From Acinetobacter sp. UBA3106 (lineage in GTDB: Bacteria; Pseudomonadota; Gammaproteobacteria; Pseudomonadales; Moraxellaceae), in NCBI GenBank assembly GCA_002365595.1, contig DFAM01000010.1:62001-126000 (forward strand): a stretch of DNA of 64,000 bases, read 5' to 3'. The notes below the pieces were generated by a model. The model was not told the origin of the DNA. It saw only the letters and a program-made list of their open reading frames with translations, and did not search any database. Shown here piece after piece: positions 42,932 through 51,665 of the stretch (positions are counted from its first letter, which is position 1; the number at the start of each line of letters is the position of its first letter). The translations under genes were made by a program, and so were the position numbers.

Positions 42932-43750
42932 ATGAAAGTACAATACGATGTCCAGTTTCAACCCGAGCTGAAGAAAAATGCCTGGGAGCAACTAAAACAG
43001 TTTACCGATGCCCGAATTGCATTAGGTCGCGCGGGGTGCAGTCAGCCCACTCAGCCTTCATTGCAGTTTCAGCTAGCACATGCGCAGGCCAAAGATGCCG
43101 TTTTAAAAATGCTGGATGTTGAAAGCTTAAAAGCACAGTTAAAAAAGCTGAATAACGATATTTTGTACATTTCCAGTTGTGCGGTAGATAAAGATAGTTA
43201 TTTAAAACGTCCCGATTTAGGTCGAGTACTGTCAGCGTCATCCAGAACATTATTACAGCAATATCAGCAGCAACATCAGACTGAATATGATGTGCTGATT
43301 GTGGCGGGTGATGGCTTGTCGGCACGTGCGATTGAAGTGAATGCAGGACATTTTGTTGAACAGTTAGCTCAAGCTTGCCTAAATGAGGGTTGGTCGGTTG
43401 CGCCATTGGTGATTGCAACCGGAAGTCGGGTAGCACTGGGTGATGAAGTTGCAGAAATTCTAAAAGCTAAAATGCTGGTAATGCTGATTGGTGAGCGTCC
43501 GGGTTTAAGTTCACCTGACAGTATGGGAATTTATTACACTTGGAACGCATATCAAGGCTGCCCTGATGCCAAACGCAATTGCATTTCCAATGTGCGTCCT
43601 GCCGGATTATCTGACTTAGTGGCAATTCAGCGTTTAATAGCATTGATGAGAAAGTCTCGTCAGCTGCAATTTTCAGGCGTACATCTTAAAGATGAACATG
43701 AAATGCTGGTTGAAACCCACACTTCCTCTAATTTAAAACGTATTTTCTGA
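42932..43750 (+). CDS. eutC: Ethanolamine ammonia-lyase small subunit
   Basis: The 272-aa subunit completes the cobalamin site of EutB. ARIALGRAGCSQPT (near residue 30), VAGDGLSARAIEVNAG (near residue 125) and GERPGLSSPDSMGIYYTW (near residue 190) are typical EutC blocks. GGAGG and GGAG both lie upstream of the ATG. Ammonia released here can feed nitrogen assimilation. The acetaldehyde dehydrogenase expected for the next step is not in this window. Confidence 0.96.
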   Translation: MKVQYDVQFQPELKKNAWEQLKQFTDARIALGRAGCSQPTQPSLQFQLAHAQAKDAVLKMLDVESLKAQLKKLNNDILYISSCAVDKDSYLKRPDLGRVLSASSRTLLQQYQQQHQTEYDVLIVAGDGLSARAIEVNAGHFVEQLAQACLNEGWSVAPLVIATGSRVALGDEVAEILKAKMLVMLIGERPGLSSPDSMGIYYTWNAYQGCPDAKRNCISNVRPAGLSDLVAIQRLIALMRKSRQLQFSGVHLKDEHEMLVETHTSSNLKRIF

Positions 43751-43870
43751 TTTGACAGTATATAAGGCAAGTTTACATGTATTCACCATGTCACTATGCT
43801 TTTACACATAACTAAATTGTGGATATTGCTAGTATAAAAATATGAAAAACAAGATAAAGCAGAGGAATAT

Positions 43871-44218
43871 ATGCCACATGATTTTAATAAACCGCCTCAT
43901 GTAACGACACAGGAAGAGAGAACTCAGAAAAAGCGTCTGCCTGTTTATATCTTGGTTATCGTAGGTGTTTTTCTGATTGCGTTACTGGCTTACATGTTTG
44001 CGGATACCGAACCAGATGCTAAAGATGCGCCTCCTGGACATCCTGATCCTTCAGCCCAAACAGCAACACCAAACAATACCACTCCAAATACCGGAACAGC
44101 GACAGCAACAGATGAACCTGTAGGAACAGCTGTTGATACAGCAACCGAAGCGGGTGAAAGTGACGCGATTAAAAATGCAGCCGACAATGTGGGCGTGGGA
44201 CGTAGTAACTCGAATTAA
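43871..44218 (+). CDS. Hypothetical single-pass membrane protein
   Basis: The 115-aa protein has a charged N-terminus (residues 1-25), one helix (about 26-46, LPVYILVIVGVFLIALLAYMF) and a low-complexity tail rich in Thr, Pro, Ala and acidic residues that should be periplasmic. No family is recognised. AGAGGA precedes the ATG and a terminator follows, so it is a single-gene unit. It may be a cell-envelope protein. Confidence 0.65.
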   Translation: MPHDFNKPPHVTTQEERTQKKRLPVYILVIVGVFLIALLAYMFADTEPDAKDAPPGHPDPSAQTATPNNTTPNTGTATATDEPVGTAVDTATEAGESDAIKNAADNVGVGRSNSN

Positions 44219-44244
44219 AACGACAATTTTAATGTATTAATTTA

Positions 44245-44275
44245 AAGCTCTAATCTGAAAGGATTAGGGCTTTTT
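44245..44275 (+). terminator. Terminator after the gene at 43871-44218
   Basis: AAAGCTCTAATC-TGAAAG-GATTAGGGCTTTTTT forms a long stem with one G-U pair and a T tract. Confidence 0.88.
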
Positions 44276-44443
44276 TGCAATCAAATGTGCGCTTTTGTTG
44301 TATTTATGCTGGTTTGTATTGAAGAAAAAATATTCGAATCCTAATGTGTTCTTAACTTCATAGTTTTAGGTTAACTAACCGACAAAACCCAATATTCATC
44401 TGCGATAGAACTTCAATAAGTAATAACAAGAGGACATGACAAT

Positions 44444-46387
44444 ATGAATGAGTATTTTTCTGGAGGCCCAAGAGGGGGTGAATTTGATGCAATGTATTAT
44501 TGGAATCAATTTCATCCTATTTTAGCTGCCATCGCCATTTTAATCATAGGTTGGATTATTGCCCTCATTATTGCGGCAGGAATTAAAAAAGTTTTACAAA
44601 AGCTTGGAACAAATCAAAGACTTTCTAGTGCGACAGGACATCGCGCAAATATGGAAAGTATCGTTTCGCGTATCGTTTTTTGGATTGTGATGATCATTGC
44701 GGTCATAGGTGCATTTAATGTGCTTAATCTCACCAGTGTGAGTGGACCGTTCAGCAATATGATTCAGCAATTCCTGTTGTTTATTCCTCGACTTTTAGCG
44801 GCTCTTGCGGTCGGTTTTATTGGCTGGATTGTAGCGACTCTGGTCAAAGTAGGAATGCAAAAACTGCTGGATCGAACTGAACTGGACGAAAAATTAAGTG
44901 CTGACGTAGGTGTCAGTCCGATTAGCCAGAACATTAGTGACATTGTTTATTGGCTGATTTTGTTATTATTCCTGCCAATTGTACTGTCTATTTTAGGCTT
45001 AACCGGCTTGCTGCTTCCAGTACAAAATATGGTGAATGAAGTTGTTTCATTCTTGCCTAATATCTTTATTGCCGGTGTGATTGTATTTGTCGGTTATATT
45101 CTGGCAAAAATTGTACGCGGTATTGTTGAAGGTCTGGTCGGCAGTTTAAATCTACAGCATGAAACACAAAAGATTGGTTTCCTGAAAAATTCTAATTTGC
45201 CAAAAGTATTAGGCTCTTTTGTTTTCGCTGTAATTATTATTACTGCGCTGATTATTGCATTTGAAGCTTTAGGTATTCAGGCGATTTCACAACCTGCAAC
45301 AGCCATGTTGTATGAAATCATGAATGCGATTCCGCATATTATTGCGGCGGGTCTAATTCTGATTTTGGCTTATGTAGTTTCACGTTTCGTGGCTAATCTG
45401 GTGGTTGACGTATTGGCTGGAACAGGTGTTGATGAATTACCTGCCAAAATGGATGCACAACGCTTTTTGGGAACGACCAAAGTATCAACCATTGTTGGAT
45501 ACATGATCGTTTTCTTTACCATGCTATTTGCAGTATCGGAAGCTGCAAACCGACTTGGTTTTGAACAGGTTAGTGCGCTGATCTCGATGTTTATCCAGTT
45601 CGGTGCCAATATTTTACTTGGTGCTGTCATCTTGATGATCGGCTTCTGGCTTGCAAACATTGTTGCGAAAGTCATTGGGCGTGGGGAATATAACAGTTCA
45701 CGCTGGTTGGCCAACCTGGTTCGCATCCTGATTATAGGTTTGGTTATTGCCATGGGCTTACGTGCCATGGGTATTGCCGATTCGATTGTAAATCTTGCCT
45801 TCGGTTTAACCTTGGGCGCAGTTGCGGTTGCCTTTGCTTTGGCCTTTGGTTTAGGTGGTCGTGATCCGGCACAACGAGTATTGACTGACTTAATTGATAA
45901 ATGCAAAAGAGAGGCAAAGGAGCCGAATCCTTTCCATGAGGAAAATTCAGACCTGATGACTTCAAGTTCAGATTCTGACTCAATCTCTGCCCATGCTGCA
46001 CAAGCATTTACTGCACATGGCACATCAGAAGTGAATCAAGGTTCGGACCCTTCAGTGGATAAATCTTCTGAACTGGAAATGGATGGAGGCGCACCAGCAA
46101 CGTCTGGTTCTAACAAACCCGTAGCGGCGAGTCCATACCCAATCTCAGATCAGAAAGAAACGCTCATGCCTGATTTGTCCAATCCAACTCCTGCTTCATT
46201 AACTACCGCACCGCAAGATGCACAAAAACCGGATCCAGATCAGAGTATTCCAGATTCTCTGCGTGTTGATCCAAAAAATCCGCCAGTAAATAATCCTTTT
46301 GGATCGACTGGTGAGAAAGAATCCGATGTCGATATCAATAGCGACAAAGGCCAAACTTATCCTGGTTCCAGCGATGACAAAAAATAA
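44444..46387 (+). CDS. Mechanosensitive channel-like membrane protein (TM-helix repeat, CmpX-like)
   Basis: The 647-aa protein has repeated blocks of paired helices (starting at about residues 28, 85, 120, 155, 205, 260, 300, 350, 385 and 430), each with an ILIIGWIIA / VGFIGWIVATLV / VGYILAKIVRG-like pattern, as in the conserved TM-helix repeats of MscS-related proteins such as CmpX. The segment FALAFGLGGRDPAQRVL near residue 470 resembles the start of the MscS beta domain, after which the protein turns into a long acidic, Ser/Pro/Asp-rich tail (about 490-647). A pressure-gated channel or scaffold role is likely. Confidence 0.8.
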   Translation: MNEYFSGGPRGGEFDAMYYWNQFHPILAAIAILIIGWIIALIIAAGIKKVLQKLGTNQRLSSATGHRANMESIVSRIVFWIVMIIAVIGAFNVLNLTSVSGPFSNMIQQFLLFIPRLLAALAVGFIGWIVATLVKVGMQKLLDRTELDEKLSADVGVSPISQNISDIVYWLILLLFLPIVLSILGLTGLLLPVQNMVNEVVSFLPNIFIAGVIVFVGYILAKIVRGIVEGLVGSLNLQHETQKIGFLKNSNLPKVLGSFVFAVIIITALIIAFEALGIQAISQPATAMLYEIMNAIPHIIAAGLILILAYVVSRFVANLVVDVLAGTGVDELPAKMDAQRFLGTTKVSTIVGYMIVFFTMLFAVSEAANRLGFEQVSALISMFIQFGANILLGAVILMIGFWLANIVAKVIGRGEYNSSRWLANLVRILIIGLVIAMGLRAMGIADSIVNLAFGLTLGAVAVAFALAFGLGGRDPAQRVLTDLIDKCKREAKEPNPFHEENSDLMTSSSDSDSISAHAAQAFTAHGTSEVNQGSDPSVDKSSELEMDGGAPATSGSNKPVAASPYPISDQKETLMPDLSNPTPASLTTAPQDAQKPDPDQSIPDSLRVDPKNPPVNNPFGSTGEKESDVDINSDKGQTYPGSSDDKK

Positions 46388-46417
46388 TCGTTAGGATTAG
46401 GAAAATCAGTCACCTCA

Positions 46418-46479
46418 GCACAACCAAAGCGCTGCTTTGGTTGTGCACAATAGAGCAACATTTATTTGTTGCTCTATTG
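46418..46479. repeat. Two strong consecutive hairpins
   Basis: GCACAACCAAAGC (46418-46430) and GCTTTGGTTGTGC (46434-46446) form a perfect 13-bp stem. CAATAGAGCAAC (46448-46459) and GTTGCTCTATTG (46468-46479) form a perfect 12-bp stem directly after. Neither is followed by a T tract. They may stabilise or end the upstream transcript in a non-standard way. Confidence 0.7.
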
Positions 46480-46614
46480 CTATGAAGTAATGATTAAATA
46501 AGTAATAAGTGAAATTAACTTAATTTTCTATTTCTAGCCTGAGACGGTTAAAAATACATCCTTGTAACTTTGGACAAATGATCAACAGAACTTCATTCAT
46601 AACAGGAGATCTCA

Positions 46615-46785
46615 ATGAGTAGAAGACCCCCAAATAAGTTTATTGCTCCCATAGTTATTGCAGGTATTACCGCAGGATTTTTTATTAGTGCTTATAAATT
46701 TGTCTTTGCCAAACCCAAGCGGGTAGATACGCAGATGGATTATGCAGATTTAGCAGATCAGCCGCAAAAAAAAGATGAAAAATAG
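46615..46785 (+). CDS. Small membrane protein
   Basis: A 56-codon frame starts at the ATG at 46615 with AGGAG a few bases upstream. The product begins MSRRPPNKF, has one helix (about residues 10-31, IAPIVIAGITAGFFISAYKFVF) and ends in a charged tail (PKRVDTQMDYADLADQPQKKDEK). The family is not recognised. The strong ribosome binding site and amphipathic layout support a real gene. Confidence 0.65.
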   Translation: MSRRPPNKFIAPIVIAGITAGFFISAYKFVFAKPKRVDTQMDYADLADQPQKKDEK

Positions 46786-46928
46786 TTAAAAAATAATCGT
46801 TTTTATATTCTGTTTATGCTATTTATAAAATAACTATTTCATAAAATTTAAGTGTTTATATAAATATTAATGAAATATATATTCTTTATACTCGGATGTA
46901 TGAAGTGAATAATAAAAGGAGAAAAGAG

Positions 46929-47087
46929 ATGTTATTAAATAAGGTTATAAAAAAATTAATCATGCAAAGACGAGAAGCAAATCAACCTGCTTATATGACT
47001 GAAGCCATTGCAAAAATGGATCTTGCCATTAAGCGTATACAGCAGAATAAACAGGTTCATTTACTACGCACGGATTATCTGGAATAA
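46929..47087 (+). CDS. Small basic protein
   Basis: The 52-aa product (start MLLNKVIKKLIMQRRE) is basic and helical, with no membrane segment. I chose the ATG at 46929 because AAAGGAG lies seven bases upstream; the frame is open to 46896. An AT-rich stretch separates it from the small membrane protein upstream. The family is not recognised. Confidence 0.6.
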   Translation: MLLNKVIKKLIMQRREANQPAYMTEAIAKMDLAIKRIQQNKQVHLLRTDYLE

Positions 47088-47098
47088 GCTATTTCACA

Positions 47099-48298
47099 TT
47101 AAACATATTGCGATGCGGCATGCGCAGACGCCCATGCCCATTGAAAATTAAAACCGCCTAAGTGACCAGACACATCCAGAACTTCACCGACAAAATACAA
47201 GCCTTTTTGTTTCTTGCTTTCCATGGTTTTGGAGGAAACTTCAGTGGTATCTACACCGCCTAAGGTCACTTCCGCAGTCCGGTATCCTTCAGTTCCTGAG
47301 GGTTTTACTTCAAAAGCATGTAAACGCTTGGCAATCTGTTCCAGTTTATCATCACTCAAATTACCTATTGCCGTATCGGCAAGGTCTGCCCAGATTAGAT
47401 TTTGTAATTCCAGCACCACACTTTTAGGCAAATGCTCGGTTAACAAAGTACGCAGTAGCACTTTAGGCTGGCTGGCTTTTTTAGCCTTGAAGAAATCTAC
47501 CAGATCGAGGTAAGGCAGAAAGTTGATGTGAAAACTTTGACCAACATTCCAGTAGTTAGAAAGCTGCAATGAACTTGGACCACTTAAACCGCGATGGGTA
47601 AACAGCAAGGCTTCAGTAAAACTGTTTAAATCATTCGACAGGGTGGCATCAACTGCATTACCGCTTAAACGTGTGGTCACTTCTTTAAACTGATCCGAGA
47701 AAGTAAAAGGCACTAAACCTGCACGGGTCGCATGGACATGATGCCCAAACTGTTTGGCAATGTCATAACCTATTCCTGAACCACCCAGTGTCGGTACAGA
47801 TAAACCGCCTGTTGCCACAACCACAGATTCAGCTTGGAAATAACCTGCATTAGTCGCAACTTGGAAACCTTGTTCATCTAGAGCTGTTACCGCTTTGACT
47901 TCACAGCTTGTTTTAATCTCGACCAGGTCAGTTTTATCACATTCGGCCAGCAGCATGGCCAAAATTTCTTTAGCACCGTTTAAGGTAAATAACTGACCGT
48001 GTTTACGCTCTTCGTATTCAATACCGTGTTCACACACCAGGCCAATAAAGTCCCAGTTGGTATAGCGAGTTAAGGCCGAGATCACAAAGTGCGGATTATG
48101 AGAAATATAGTTTTCAGGCTCGACATACAGATTGGTAAAATTACATTTACCGCCACCAGACATCAGGATTTTTTTACCCACCTTGTTGGCTTTTTCCAGG
48201 ACCAAAACTTTACGGCCACGCTGTGCTGCCATGTAGGCCAACATCAGACCTGATGCACCGGCACCTAAAACAATGACATCGTACTGATTTGAAGACAT
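47099..48298 (-). CDS. YhiN/HI0933-family FAD-binding oxidoreductase
   Basis: The product of about 399 aa opens with a Rossmann FAD motif (VIVLGAGASGLMLAYMAAQRG, residues 8-28), followed by GKKILMSGGGKCNFTN, the marker of the HI0933/YhiN (aminoacetone oxidase-like) flavoproteins. The C-terminus (GEVLDVSGHLGGFNFQWAWASA) closes the FAD site. The ATG at 48298 is used; a TTG two codons earlier is possible. The substrate is not established. It ends 11 bases from the small gene on the other strand. Confidence 0.88.
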   Translation of the reverse strand: MSSNQYDVIVLGAGASGLMLAYMAAQRGRKVLVLEKANKVGKKILMSGGGKCNFTNLYVEPENYISHNPHFVISALTRYTNWDFIGLVCEHGIEYEERKHGQLFTLNGAKEILAMLLAECDKTDLVEIKTSCEVKAVTALDEQGFQVATNAGYFQAESVVVATGGLSVPTLGGSGIGYDIAKQFGHHVHATRAGLVPFTFSDQFKEVTTRLSGNAVDATLSNDLNSFTEALLFTHRGLSGPSSLQLSNYWNVGQSFHINFLPYLDLVDFFKAKKASQPKVLLRTLLTEHLPKSVVLELQNLIWADLADTAIGNLSDDKLEQIAKRLHAFEVKPSGTEGYRTAEVTLGGVDTTEVSSKTMESKKQKGLYFVGEVLDVSGHLGGFNFQWAWASAHAASQYV

Positions 48299-48353
48299 GG
48301 ACAAACTCGCGGGAGATAAAAGCAGGGCATTATAGACAATTTTTCCACCAATT

Positions 48354-49256
48354 TCAGGATTGATCTTGCTCAGTGCTCCGGCCTTGTAAACCTCCAGTAT
48401 GCATAACCAAGATTCGTGTATCTGGAGAAAATTGATTTTGCTGAATTAAATCCATTAAGCCCATCATCATTTTGGCGGTATACACCTGCTCTAAAGCAAG
48501 GTTCTGCTCAGCTTCAAAGGACTGCATAAACTTTAACAGTTCAGGCGTGGTTTTAGCATAGCCACCACAGCAATAGGCATCGGTGATTTTCCAGTTTTTT
48601 TTGCTGGTCCATTGCTGGACATCGTGCTGTAAAAAATCACCTTTTAAAGCAGAAAAACCCCACACAGTTTGATGTGCTGCACTGGCTTCAATCAGGCCTG
48701 AAATTGTTCCGCCAGTTCCTACGGCACAGCAGATCAGGTCATAATTTTTCTGGTCTTCGGCAGTTAATATTTCCTTGCAACCCTGGATGGCCAGCGTATT
48801 TGTTCCACCTTCAGGAATAATGTAATGTGCTGGATAGTGCTGTTGCAGTTGCTCAAGAAATACAGGATCGGTTTTTTCCCGATACTGTTCACGCGAAACG
48901 AAATGCAATTGCATGCCAAACTGCTGCGCCGTGGCCAAGGTATGATTGAGCGCTTTATCTTTGAGTTCTTCGCCCCGGATAATACCCACACTTTCAAATC
49001 CAAACAGCTGTGCTGCATAAGCGGTGGCAGCAATATGATTGGAATAGGCGCCGCCAAAAGTCAGGATCTTTTTAAGCCCTTGCTGTTTTGCATCCAGAAA
49101 GTTGTATTTCAGTTTAAAAAACTTGTTGCCGGAAATCTGTGGATGAATCTGATCCAAACGCTTCACAGTAACAGTAACAGTGACCGGGGCATCCAGCTTA
49201 AGTTTTTGATAAGTCACTGACTGGGCAATATGATCAAACATTTCATCATGATCCAC
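48354..49256 (-). CDS. PLP-dependent ACC deaminase / D-cysteine desulfhydrase family enzyme
   Basis: The 300-aa fold-type II PLP enzyme has the cofactor lysine at about Lys45 in QISGNKFFKLKYN, a TFGGAYSNHIAATAY motif (near residue 68) and a phosphate-binding GTGGTISGL loop near residue 180. It resembles the 1-aminocyclopropane-1-carboxylate deaminase / D-cysteine desulfhydrase group. True ACC deaminases have a different substrate pocket, so D-cysteine or a related amino acid is more likely. It is transcribed with, and just upstream of, the YhiN-type gene. Confidence 0.82.
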   Translation of the reverse strand: MDHDEMFDHIAQSVTYQKLKLDAPVTVTVTVKRLDQIHPQISGNKFFKLKYNFLDAKQQGLKKILTFGGAYSNHIAATAYAAQLFGFESVGIIRGEELKDKALNHTLATAQQFGMQLHFVSREQYREKTDPVFLEQLQQHYPAHYIIPEGGTNTLAIQGCKEILTAEDQKNYDLICCAVGTGGTISGLIEASAAHQTVWGFSALKGDFLQHDVQQWTSKKNWKITDAYCCGGYAKTTPELLKFMQSFEAEQNLALEQVYTAKMMMGLMDLIQQNQFSPDTRILVMHTGGLQGRSTEQDQS

Positions 49257-49512
49257 AAAAATTTAAGCGTATTGTATCCAAAATATGGTGATCTGAGCTT
49301 TGCTGTTTGGATCAGGATGATCTGAGCCATACTTCAATAGCAAGCATGAAGTAAAAAAATTTCACAGACCTCTGCTATATAGCGCATATGTTTATATGTC
49401 TTATTTGTAAATATATCTTAAGTAATTGAATTTAAATAATAAAAATATGATTACAAAATGTGCAATGATGCTAAGCTAGAACATATAACAATGATGAAAA
49501 AGAGGATATGTG

Positions 49513-49704
49513 ATGAAGACGCTATCCCTGGGATTATCGCTTTGCATGTTGCTGCTCATGACGGCTTGCGATGCAAAAGATGATTATAACAAGCCAAAAA
49601 CTGAAGTTAGAACCATGATTATTGGTGGCGTGCCTGTGAGTGATCATGATTATCGTGTTGATCAGCTCAGCGCGCGTGAAATACAGCCAGACTTACAAAA
49701 GTAA
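49513..49704 (+). CDS. Small lipoprotein
   Basis: The product of about 63 aa has a signal peptide with lipobox LMTAC (Cys near residue 19), followed by a short polar, acidic mature part (DAKDDYNKPKTEV...). It should be anchored in the envelope as a lipoprotein. AGAGG lies seven bases before the ATG at 49513; a GTG codon directly before it is less well placed. Function is unknown. Confidence 0.75.
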   Translation: MKTLSLGLSLCMLLLMTACDAKDDYNKPKTEVRTMIIGGVPVSDHDYRVDQLSAREIQPDLQK

Positions 49705-50038
49705 ATCGTTTTAAATCAATATGAGTTTGAGCTGATACTGTTTTTAAAGTACTACTATTTCGCATCATTAGCAGCCACTTTATAGCCTGGCTTTATTTGC
49801 TGTTCTGTTTACACACTAATGTAGGGTGAATCCCAGCTCGCCTATTTTTTAATGTATTTTTATTTATCTATTTATATTCATTCGGAAGAAATGTCGATCA
49901 GCGTATATTTCTGTGGCTAATTTGATCAAATAGTAGTGAATTATGAGGCAAAACCTTAAAAATGGAGCCAAATATAGCGAGATATTCAGTTTTTAAAATT
50001 GTAGAATGATCACGTAATTTTTTGGGATAGGTGTTGCT
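49705..50038. other. AT-rich intergenic region, no gene seen
   Basis: No reading frame with a ribosome binding site, no hairpin with T tract and no repeat was found in these 334 bp. It should contain the promoter of the LysE-type gene. Confidence 0.45.
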
Positions 50039-50662
50039 GTGGAATCAGTTTGGATTTTGGGCTCAATTGCATTTGCCTTAATGTTAGGTGCAATGAGTCC
50101 TGGACCGACATCTATTTATGTGGCTAAAAATTCAATTGCCATTTCACGCAAGCATGGTTTGTTTACCGCTTTAGGTACAGGGACAGGCGCTGCCGTTTTT
50201 GGCTTATTGGCGGTACTTGGATTACAGGCATTTTTATTAGCGGTGCCATCAGCCTACCTGGCTTTGAAAATCTGTGGTGGTTTATATTTACTCTGGTTGG
50301 CTTTTAAAATTATTAAACATGCCAAGGAACCAATTGAATCTACTTCTGATTCAAACACTCAAATGTCATTGCGCCGTGCCTTCACTACAGGCTTAATTAC
50401 CCAGCTTTCCAATCCAAAAATTGCGATTGTGCTGGCCAGTATTTTTACTGCACTTTTACCCAAGGAAATTCCGACCTATTATTATTTTGTATTACCGCTA
50501 CTGTGCTTCTTTATTGATGCAGGCTGGTGCTCCCTGGTTGCAGTTGCCTTGTCGGCCGAAAAACCGCGTCGTGTCTATTTAAAATTTAAAGCCGGTTTTG
50601 ACCGTGCTGCAGGCGGGATCATGACTTTACTGGGCTTGAAACTCATCTTTGGAATGAAATAA
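50039..50662 (+). CDS. LysE/RhtB-family amino acid exporter
   Basis: The 207-aa membrane protein has about six helices and the LysE/RhtB signature MSPGPTSIYVAKNSIAISRKHG near residue 19 and QLSNPKIAIVLASIF near residue 120. It should export an amino acid or a derivative; the substrate is unknown. The start is GTG at 50039 with AGGTG a few bases before. It is a single-gene unit. Confidence 0.87.
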   Translation: MESVWILGSIAFALMLGAMSPGPTSIYVAKNSIAISRKHGLFTALGTGTGAAVFGLLAVLGLQAFLLAVPSAYLALKICGGLYLLWLAFKIIKHAKEPIESTSDSNTQMSLRRAFTTGLITQLSNPKIAIVLASIFTALLPKEIPTYYYFVLPLLCFFIDAGWCSLVAVALSAEKPRRVYLKFKAGFDRAAGGIMTLLGLKLIFGMK

Positions 50663-51149
50663 ATCATTTAATTATGATCTAAGTTGATTTGATTGCAGTA
50701 AATACTTTGTATTCAAAATACTGAAAATAAATTGAATAATTTCGAGATGAAGAGAACACGCACATTGTAGATGACGTTTCCGAGTTTATCTTCATTGCAT
50801 GCGGTCGAGCTAAGGTTAATTAGATCGCTCGTATGGCTCAGATCGACCAGTAAGATTAAAATAGAATGTACAAAATAAAAGACCGACGATTCGAGTGATG
50901 ATGAAATCGTCGGTCAAAAAATCTGTTGCAAGTTTTAGCTTGGGCTGCTGTTCCTCACTAAAACTTGAAACTAAGTTTATTGCTTTAGAAAAGTTCACCG
51001 AAAATATTGTGGATGCCGGTACAAATTAACGGTTTATGAACTTCGTACCCTATATAACGCAGCGGTTTACAGATTGGTTGACAATAAAATGAAAAAAAAC
51101 TCATTTTTTTTTATACTGATCATCTAAACGTTGCTTATGCAGGCCTATT
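50663..51149. other. Non-coding region with one strong hairpin
   Basis: GACCGACGAT at 50881-50890 and ATCGTCGGTC at 50906-50915 form a perfect 10-bp stem with a 15-base loop. On the minus strand TCTTTTATTTTG follows, as in a terminator for a minus-strand transcript. A minus-strand frame of about 60 codons (50816-50998) overlaps it, but has no recognisable content. The rest shows nothing firm. Confidence 0.5.
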
Positions 51150-51593
51150 GTGTCATTAACTCGATATTTTTTATGGTTTTTTTTCTTTTGTTTTATTTTT
51201 ACCTGTATCTGCGGTGTACTGGCTGCTTTACTGCCAACCGGCATGGGTGGCATTTTGACCATTGTGCCTTATTTAACCGCCATGATTTTAGTGCTGTATA
51301 AATTTTTAAAACAACAACAACGCGCTCCAACTGCTCAAGAACAAAAAAAAATCACCTGGGGATTTACCCTGATTTTTTGGGGCTATAACCTGGCCTTTTT
51401 ATTGCTCGGCATTGTCCTTTTTGCCAAGAATGATCCTGAAGTCTGGCAGAATTTTCTTTTATATCTCAAAAATGTGCAATTTATGAGTATTGTGCTGATC
51501 ATGTTCCTGCTGATTGCCATTCCACTTTATATTTTGACCTACTGGTTTTATGGCAAACAGGCCCAGCGCATGGCCAAAAAAATGTTTGGCTAA
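51150..51593 (+). CDS. Hypothetical four-helix membrane protein (ABZJ_00895-like)
   Basis: The 147-aa protein has four helices at about residues 6-27, 30-50, 66-90 and 110-135. It resembles the small Acinetobacter membrane family named ABZJ_00895; this is by recollection of layout and is not certain. The start is GTG at 51150. A charged loop (KQQQRAPTAQEQKKI) lies between helices 2 and 3. It sits alone before the epimerase gene. Confidence 0.62.
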   Translation: MSLTRYFLWFFFFCFIFTCICGVLAALLPTGMGGILTIVPYLTAMILVLYKFLKQQQRAPTAQEQKKITWGFTLIFWGYNLAFLLLGIVLFAKNDPEVWQNFLLYLKNVQFMSIVLIMFLLIAIPLYILTYWFYGKQAQRMAKKMFG

Positions 51594-51665
51594 ACGACAC
51601 GGATGTAGGCTTGAGTTTTAAACTGTCTTGATCTATAGATAAGAAAAAACAGGCGAGACCTAAAA

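Noticed and set aside
50816..50998. Minus-strand frame of 60 codons in the gap after the LysE-type gene.
   Set aside because: It has no ribosome binding site that I can support and no recognisable content, although the hairpin beneath it is recorded.
51040..51070. ACTTCGTACCCTATATAACG resembles the XerC half of Acinetobacter pdif sites.
   Set aside because: Only about 8 of 11 bases of the XerC arm fit and no XerD arm (TTATGTTAAAT type) follows at six bases.
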